Made by a program: the position numbers and the translations under genes
The notes under the pieces: model-generated
The model's input: only the letters and a program-made list of their open reading frames with translations
What the model was told of the DNA's origin: nothing
Database searches by the model: none
In this document: piece by piece, positions 57,601 through 64,000 of the stretch
Numbering within the stretch: position 1 is the first letter of the stretch
Layout of the letters: each line of letters starts with the position of its first letter
Assembly (NCBI GenBank): GCA_018697195.1
Contig: JAGMWU010000074.1
Location: 132,415-196,414 of the forward strand
DNA length: 64,000 nucleotides
Direction: 5' to 3'
Source: Certhia americana
Taxonomy: Eukaryota; Chordata; Aves; Passeriformes; Certhiidae

Positions 57601-60060
57601 TCTCTCAGCAAGACCCACTCCTCTTCAGAAAAAAAAAAATAAAAAAAATCTTTGGGGGACTGTCCTGTTAGGGTGAGTCCAGTTATAACATGAAGGGCTT
57701 TGCTGAATTAAGTCATATGTCATGGCTTGGGTTAGATTAATTGGAAGAAAGAACCTGTAACTTGCAGTATTTCCCTGATTTTATTTAACCTCATTAATCT
57801 GCAGGAAGAAAAGTGAAACACTGTATTGCAGCAATACCAAAGTTTATCATCACATATCCATTTTGTAGTCAGGTTTTTGAAAAACAAATCTTAAATTCCA
57901 TCACAAAACTCAAAGCAAATTACAGCAGTTAGAAAATAAGGTGGTCTAATCCAGAGGAGGAATGCATACACGATCATTCACGTATCCTAAAGGAATTATG
58001 GAGAAAGTGGAGTCACAGCTCTTTCCATTCCTCTAATGGAGTTTTGTAAATGACACAATATGTCTCACAGACTGAAGTATTGCCATTACCAGAGGAGTGG
58101 AGCAGATTTCCATGCTTCCCCATCCTTGTGACTGGAGAGGACATCTCTATTGTCACATGAGGTTATGGCGTGGTGGATGGGGAGCCAAACACTGAGCAAC
58201 AAAGCTGTTGCTCAATGACAGTGTTTGTTAGTACCCAGCAGGCTCCTGCTGGGAGGGTTTCTATGGGAGAAAGGTGGACACTGATGGGTCACCCCCTCAC
58301 AAGCAGTAGGATAGGCCTTGCTGGGTTTGGAGCCTTGTGAACCTCAGATGCCCTTCTGACATGTCTTCATACAACTTCACTTGCACACTATAAAAAGCTA
58401 CATTTAGTGGAATGCAAAACCATCTTATTGGTGCCCTATGCTGTCCCAAAAGTCCCAGCAGAACAGGAAAAGGCAAACAGGGAAAGCCAGAGTTGATTGC
58501 CTCCTCCAGCCTTGCTTCTTGTGCAGGAGCACTGTGGACTGTCTTCCCAACATGCAGGGTTTTCCTGCCTTCTCTGCAGAAGTGTCTTTGGGGAGTGCAG
58601 CATGGAGACCAGAGGCACCTGCTCCCGTAGGATCTCTGCGTTAGGTAACCACACAAATGCTTATTTCTGCATCTGCAGCTGTAACTGAGACAGGATGTAG
58701 GACTTTTGTCATCTACATTAGTGGTGTATAACTAAGCCAGCAAGTACATCATAAGGCAAGCATGTGGTTGAGAAAAATAACCTATCTCAATATCTAATAC
58801 ACAGCTCTTTGTCTTTTCTGTGTGCACTGTTTATCAAAGTTCTTGTACTGCCTACTGCCGTAAAAGATGAAATTCTCCATATTGATGGTGTAAGCCTATT
58901 CACTTAAGTGTCACAACTTCCCTGCAAGAGCCCATCAGGCTCAGTGGTGTGGTTCACTGCCTTCAGGGTGCTACATTAGTTAATAAAATATGTGGGTTCA
59001 AGTTTAGGTGCTTATAATAACTAATCTGCAGAGACAGCTTGGCTTGTATTTCAGCAGGTAACCAGTCCAATGGGTCAAGGGAAGGAAAGGGCAGGTGAAA
59101 AGTACTGAGTCCAGTCTTGTATGGAAGGTAGCGTCTAGTTTTTAGCAAACACCTTGGACGAATCCCCCATCTGACCTGAACTGAAAGTGACGCTGTATTT
59201 GCAGCCACCAGCTTTGCACTGACAGCAATGATCAAAGCACTGACACATGTTCCTTCTATCTTAAATAAGATCAACTTTAAATTACTCAGTGTGACAGAAG
59301 GTACAAACTGTTACAGGCACAACTTTATGGACTGATTTTACAGAACTTGCTGAGGGGATTTGACTGCATTTTGACAGAGGGTTTTAGCAGGATGCAGGAT
59401 GTAGGTCTTTTTTCTGACAAGCCTATCTAGAGAAAAATAACCTTTCCTTACCCATAGTTTGTGTGTATTTATACACAAACAAGCACCAGTGGAGGAAACC
59501 ACAGAATGTTCTCAGTTTTACCGATCAACTGTTTGACTTCATTGTGTGCCTATCTGCCCAGTAATCTGAGAGCACATAGCAACATAAGTGGTGCTGGGCC
59601 AAAAATAGTCCTGCCTTCAGCAAACTTTTCTCATACTAACACTGAGCAAAAGCATGTGTAGGAAATGGTGTCTGTCAGATAACAGCTGCTAATTATCAGA
59701 AAATGGATGAATTAGGATGATATACAATAAAGAAGTCAATTTCTTATGTGGGTATAGTCTTTTTCCAGTGTATGCTCTATGCTAAAGACTATTTGAAGAT
59801 TTTAGTAGTGCTTAAGGTGGTTAACACAGTTTTTTATGACAGGAACTATCTTACAGTGGAAACCAAAGTAACTTACATTTTACATTATCACATTCTTTGT
59901 TAGGTTTTCTGCTTATAAAATTTCAAGAAAATGAAACATTAAGAAAAATTTTGGTTTTGACATTATGGCAATAGAAGCAAGTTCTCTAATCTGTATGAAG
60001 CTGTTTTGAGTAAAGTGCACAATAAATTTTGCAGTGTTTCTATGTATATATATAATACAT
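54661..60060. other. Non-coding DNA, no gene recognised
   Basis: AT-leaning single-copy sequence. An A-rich stretch lies at 55063-55102. The overlapping short open frames at 58297-58688 on both strands reflect a locally GC-richer patch without recognisable homology. Confidence 0.55.
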
Positions 60061-60190
60061 ATCATAGAATCACAGAATGGTTTGGGTTGGAAGGGACCTA
60101 AAAGATCATTTAGTTCTAACCCCTGCTGTGGTCTAGATGCTGCTGTGTGTCCCTTCCACTAGACCATGTTGCAGAAAACCCCCTCCTACC
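60061..60190 (-). mobile_element. Short CR1 LINE 3' tail fragment, minus strand
   Basis: ATCATAGAATCACAGAATGG, followed by TTTGGGTTGGAAGGGACCTA, is the reversed CR1 tail. The match fades after GACCATGTTGCAGAA, near 60175-60190. It is preceded by a (TA)n run at about 60043-60056. Confidence 0.88.
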
Positions 60191-63100
60191 TGACACATAC
60201 TGCTACAACTTCACTTGCTATTATATCCAAATTTAAATATACAGCAAGTACTACCTATTGTGTACGTAAAAAAAAGTGATTTTAATATTACTCCTAAAGC
60301 TGATGCAAATTAGCATATACAAGAAGCTGAATCACTTGTAATTTCTTATAAATTTACACCTTTCAGTATAAGTGATCCACAAGATGTCAGGCTAAAACAC
60401 CCTGCTCTTAGTTCTCTGAAATTCATTTACCCTTCTGAAATGGCCAGGGATTTTTTCTTTTTTTAAGGACTTCTGTGAAATTTATCATGCAAACTAGGAA
60501 ATACCCTAGGAGAAGAAAGATTTTGGAAGGGACAGAGTCCTTTAAAATGTGGAACTGTGAATGGAGATTTAGGACAGAGACTTGAAAGTTCAGCCTACAA
60601 GACACTTAAAATCGTGCACCACCCATAGTTGTCCTTAAGACTATCAGAAACAAGACAGATTAATTTGCTACTCCTGTTAAATTTCCTTCTCGTTCTACCT
60701 GTAATACATAGGAATATATGTACAAATATATATGAAAGTGAATTTCAATTTCAGTTCAATGTAGTTTGCCTATCTTGTTGACACAACTGATTTTTGGATT
60801 AGTGAACAGAGGTAGAACAGTGAGCAGATTCATATTTATCTCCTTCTTGGAAACAAACTATTCTTACAAACAACTAAGAGGCGTTTTTTACACATTTTTT
60901 TTTCCTTCTGTTTACATTTCCAAGTTTGAATGCAGAATAAAAAATACCCAAACTCAAAACACCAGAAAAAGGCATTATGTTTGGATAGATTTACAATGGC
61001 TTTGAAATCTCCTTGGGAATGTTTCATTTCACAGCACATCACTTAGAGATATTTCAAGAAGGGTAGAAGCACCTTAGGGGAAGAAGGAGTGGATTATTGA
61101 AGTCAATGGAGCCTTTCAAGGGGACACCTTTATAATGACAGAGATGGGGAGCAATGCAGAAAGTACTTTGACTGAAAAAGATGTTTAGAAAGCAAAAATA
61201 AAATATTCTCTTTCAGGAAATAAAGTATGAATCAGAAAAAGTGGGAGTTAATAATACAGGGAGCACTACAATAATAGAAGGCAAAGGGAAGCCATTGTGT
61301 ACAATGGCAAATATCAAATGATGGGTTTACAAAAGAGTGTTGCATGTTCACAGCTGCTAAAACTCTTTTGATTTTCTAAGCTGCTCTGATTTGTATTTTA
61401 GTAATTATATTGGTTATTTCAGTAAAATATATCATGGCAGTCTGGTATTTAAATCTGGGGGGGCACCAGGAAAAACTTCTGGTTTATAGTATTCTGCAGA
61501 AGGGTAGCAAAATGTGCCTGGTGCCTCAGTCAAGTCTTTTCTATCTGTCTCTCTGTCCATCAGCCATTGGCAAATGCCTAAAGAATTTCCAGATTTAATG
61601 CCATTATTTGAGTGTTCTCCATGAGTCCCTGTTTTCCTCCTTCTGTACACTACTCTGCAGGTATGTTTTTGTTTGTTTTGTTTGGTTAGGTTTGGGGTTT
61701 TTTTTTTCTCAATTTCAGAGATCTTTTGTAGTTAAGGAGAAAACTATTGGTGTCAGAGTACCCAGATTTTTTTTCATACATTGTTTAGCACTCTGATTGT
61801 TATTTTTCTGGTGCATTTTAAACCAACATTTTGAGAATTTCAAATTCTACCTGAATGCTAGGTTTACTAAAAACACCACATTCCATTTCCAATTCATTAC
61901 ACTATCCAAAGGCATATATACCTAGTTGTGTGTGATTGACAAGTTTCCATCCTGACATTTCCTGGCTCTTGGCTTTCTCTCTATAACAAATACATGCTTT
62001 GAATTGCACTGTAACAGGTATTCCAGGGTACAGACATCAGTTTTACATTGATATTGCAATTTCTTAAACCCTCTTTGATAAGAAAACATTAAATGATCAC
62101 CTCTATCATTCTCATATATTCACAAACATTTTAAAGCAAAATAATATTTTGATAATAAACTAATGACCTCATCAGACTTGTTACAGCTGGGAGATCTAAA
62201 GAAGTGAGAAGTAGATTATTTTCCTCTTAGTGGTTAATCTTGCAGAAAAAAAATGATGATTTTTTGTCTGTTTTGAAGCTGTGCATCCTACTTACAATTT
62301 TTCAGTTTCTGGAATGATAAAGTAAGACCTCAGAAAATATTACCTGCAAAGTTAGCAGGAAAAGAATCTGACTCAGCCACTAAAGCTACTGCTGAAAAGG
62401 GATGCTGAATGGATGCTTGGTAGACCTGTGTTTCTGGGGAGCTGACGGATTCAGGGAACTAAAAAAAAGAGTATGAAAATATTTATTTGTAGATCATGGA
62501 AAGTATTAAAGCTGAAAATCTGTGTCAGGTGAAGTATGCTTGCAATACTATATTGAATATATCATATTGGTCTGCTTGGTGGTCAACCCTATGGGGAACC
62601 ATATTGCAGAAAGGAAAGCATGTTTTAGTTAAAAAGTTGCTTTTTACCTGGAATTGTTTTAAAACATTTCAAGTCCAAGACCATCACACTCTTGTAGCTA
62701 AATTGTACAGAGCTGGTGATGTGAAGACAGTCTTGAGGTATGTAAATATGATGTCATGGAGAAAAGCTTAGGAAAGAGAAGTATTTATCCCATGGGGCAG
62801 TTACTAGAAAGGGGAGAAAAGGAATGAAGTCCCAGAGAAAGAAGGCTGGTATGTTGCTTACGTAGTAAGAGAAAACTGAATGTAAAATATTGAACTAACA
62901 ATTCCCTCCCTCTATTTCTGTAGACAGAGAGAAGATGGCAACAGCTTAAAAAATTGATGTCCACAATAATTTAATGAAATGTATGGCAGTGTTTATGTAG
63001 AACTTATACAAAAATATCTGAAGTGTCTTGTATTTCTTTAATGAATAATCTTTCTCTCTCACATTCTTCTCTTAAAACGCTTTCTTGTTGTTTTTCATTG

Positions 63101-64000
63101 TGGAATTTGAAGTGCAGTGATTTTCTCAGGCGTGTCTCCTGAATGTAGGTCAGCCATTTAGTGAACAGAAGTCAATACCATGTGGCTAAGAAATGATCAT
63201 ATGACTCCATTTAGCAGTAAGTGGTGACTCTTTTTGGACAAAGAATTTGATTTACTATTACAAATAGGGAACAACGTGATGAGTCCAGTGAGACCTACAG
63301 CTATGTGTATGGTCATTCATTCAGCATTAGTATCCACAGCTGCAAGCACTGTACTTGATGGATTCCTCTTTACATTAATATTGGTCTCTTGGCAGTGAGA
63401 AGGACAATTTCTTTTGAAAAAAAATGTTTCTGACAGAATGCAAACTTGGAAAGTTAATTTTCCTTCCAGCTGTACACACCAAACCTTCTTCATTATTTCT
63501 TTATATTTAGTAATATTGTTCACCTTTGACGTCCTGCTAGATACATTTAGGGATTAATATAATGGTATGAGAATTTTTCTAAAATACTTTTCCAGATTAA
63601 AAGGAAAAGAAATTATTTATTCAGTTATGTCCTACTATTTTAACTAATTCATTAAAACTCACCCAATAAAAAAAATAATATAAACATGAAGGACCTGGCA
63701 CTTTCCTGCAGTGCTGAGAATATTATTATATTTAAATGTTAATGTATCAAAAGTCATGGACACTGATGCTGAAGAGACATTCAGAGACCTATTTTAGCTT
63801 TATGAATGTGACTAGTCCCACCTAAGGCTGAAAACTACTCACAAATGCAAGAGTAGAAGTCTTTTTCTTTAACAGGATAATATGGAAGTTACTGTGTTTA
63901 CAGGCTGAGCCAGAGGGGAAGGACTTTTTGTTAAGTAATTGTCTCCCTTTAGACTTTCGGAAGCCTAGAAAGGTATTTATAATGTCCTGTACTGATGTAT
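60191..64000. other. Non-coding DNA to the right edge, no gene recognised
   Basis: Short unremarkable open frames on both strands. No splice-supported exon or repeat family recognised. Confidence 0.55.

Overview
The window looks like bird nuclear DNA. Four fragments of a CR1-type LINE carry the bird-style 3' tail (tandem ATTCTATG-like ends, read as CACAGAATC when reversed). No mammalian SINE families are seen, two compact C-rich LTRs are present, and most of the sequence is AT-leaning single-copy DNA with almost no coding sequence. There are no bacterial operons, CRISPR arrays or phage genes. I cannot name the species.

Region 1 (1 to about 3340) is the outstanding part: a GC-rich satellite built from lysine-tRNA sequence. 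A basic unit of about 330-340 bp is almost wholly palindromic. A plus-strand tRNA-Lys 3' half leads into a 45-50 bp stem, a loop of about 28 nt flanked by GGATCC, the complementary stem, and then a full-length tRNA-Lys-like sequence on the minus strand. Eight such hairpins are visible. Between some units sit one or two extra 85-bp modules, each carrying a plus-strand tRNA-Lys(CTT)-like sequence, so hairpin spacings are about 330, 410 or 510 bp. In three of the eight hairpins the loop is inverted relative to the other five. An A-rich tract of about 320 bp lies inside the first unit. The array runs off the left edge, so its full size is unknown. Frequent single-base indels may be real decay or long-read assembly noise.

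Region 2 (about 3359-3813) is a minus-strand LTR-like element that separates the satellite from ordinary DNA. Region 3 (3814-64000) is non-coding sequence typical of a bird gene desert or very long intron. It contains microsatellites, a second LTR-like element (about 33368-33680), four CR1 fragments (36282-36735 minus, 37330-37597 plus, 53678-54660 minus, 60061-60190 minus) and an A20G13 tract. The one convincing coding candidate is a 205-bp internal exon at 39674-39878 (+), with a good branch point, polypyrimidine tract, acceptor and donor. I do not recognise its protein.

The other open frames look like chance frames in non-coding sequence, or products of the satellite's low stop density. 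Nothing indicates genes acting together in a pathway. The biology here is repeat architecture: how a palindromic tRNA-Lys satellite arose, flips its loops, and varies in tRNA copy number.
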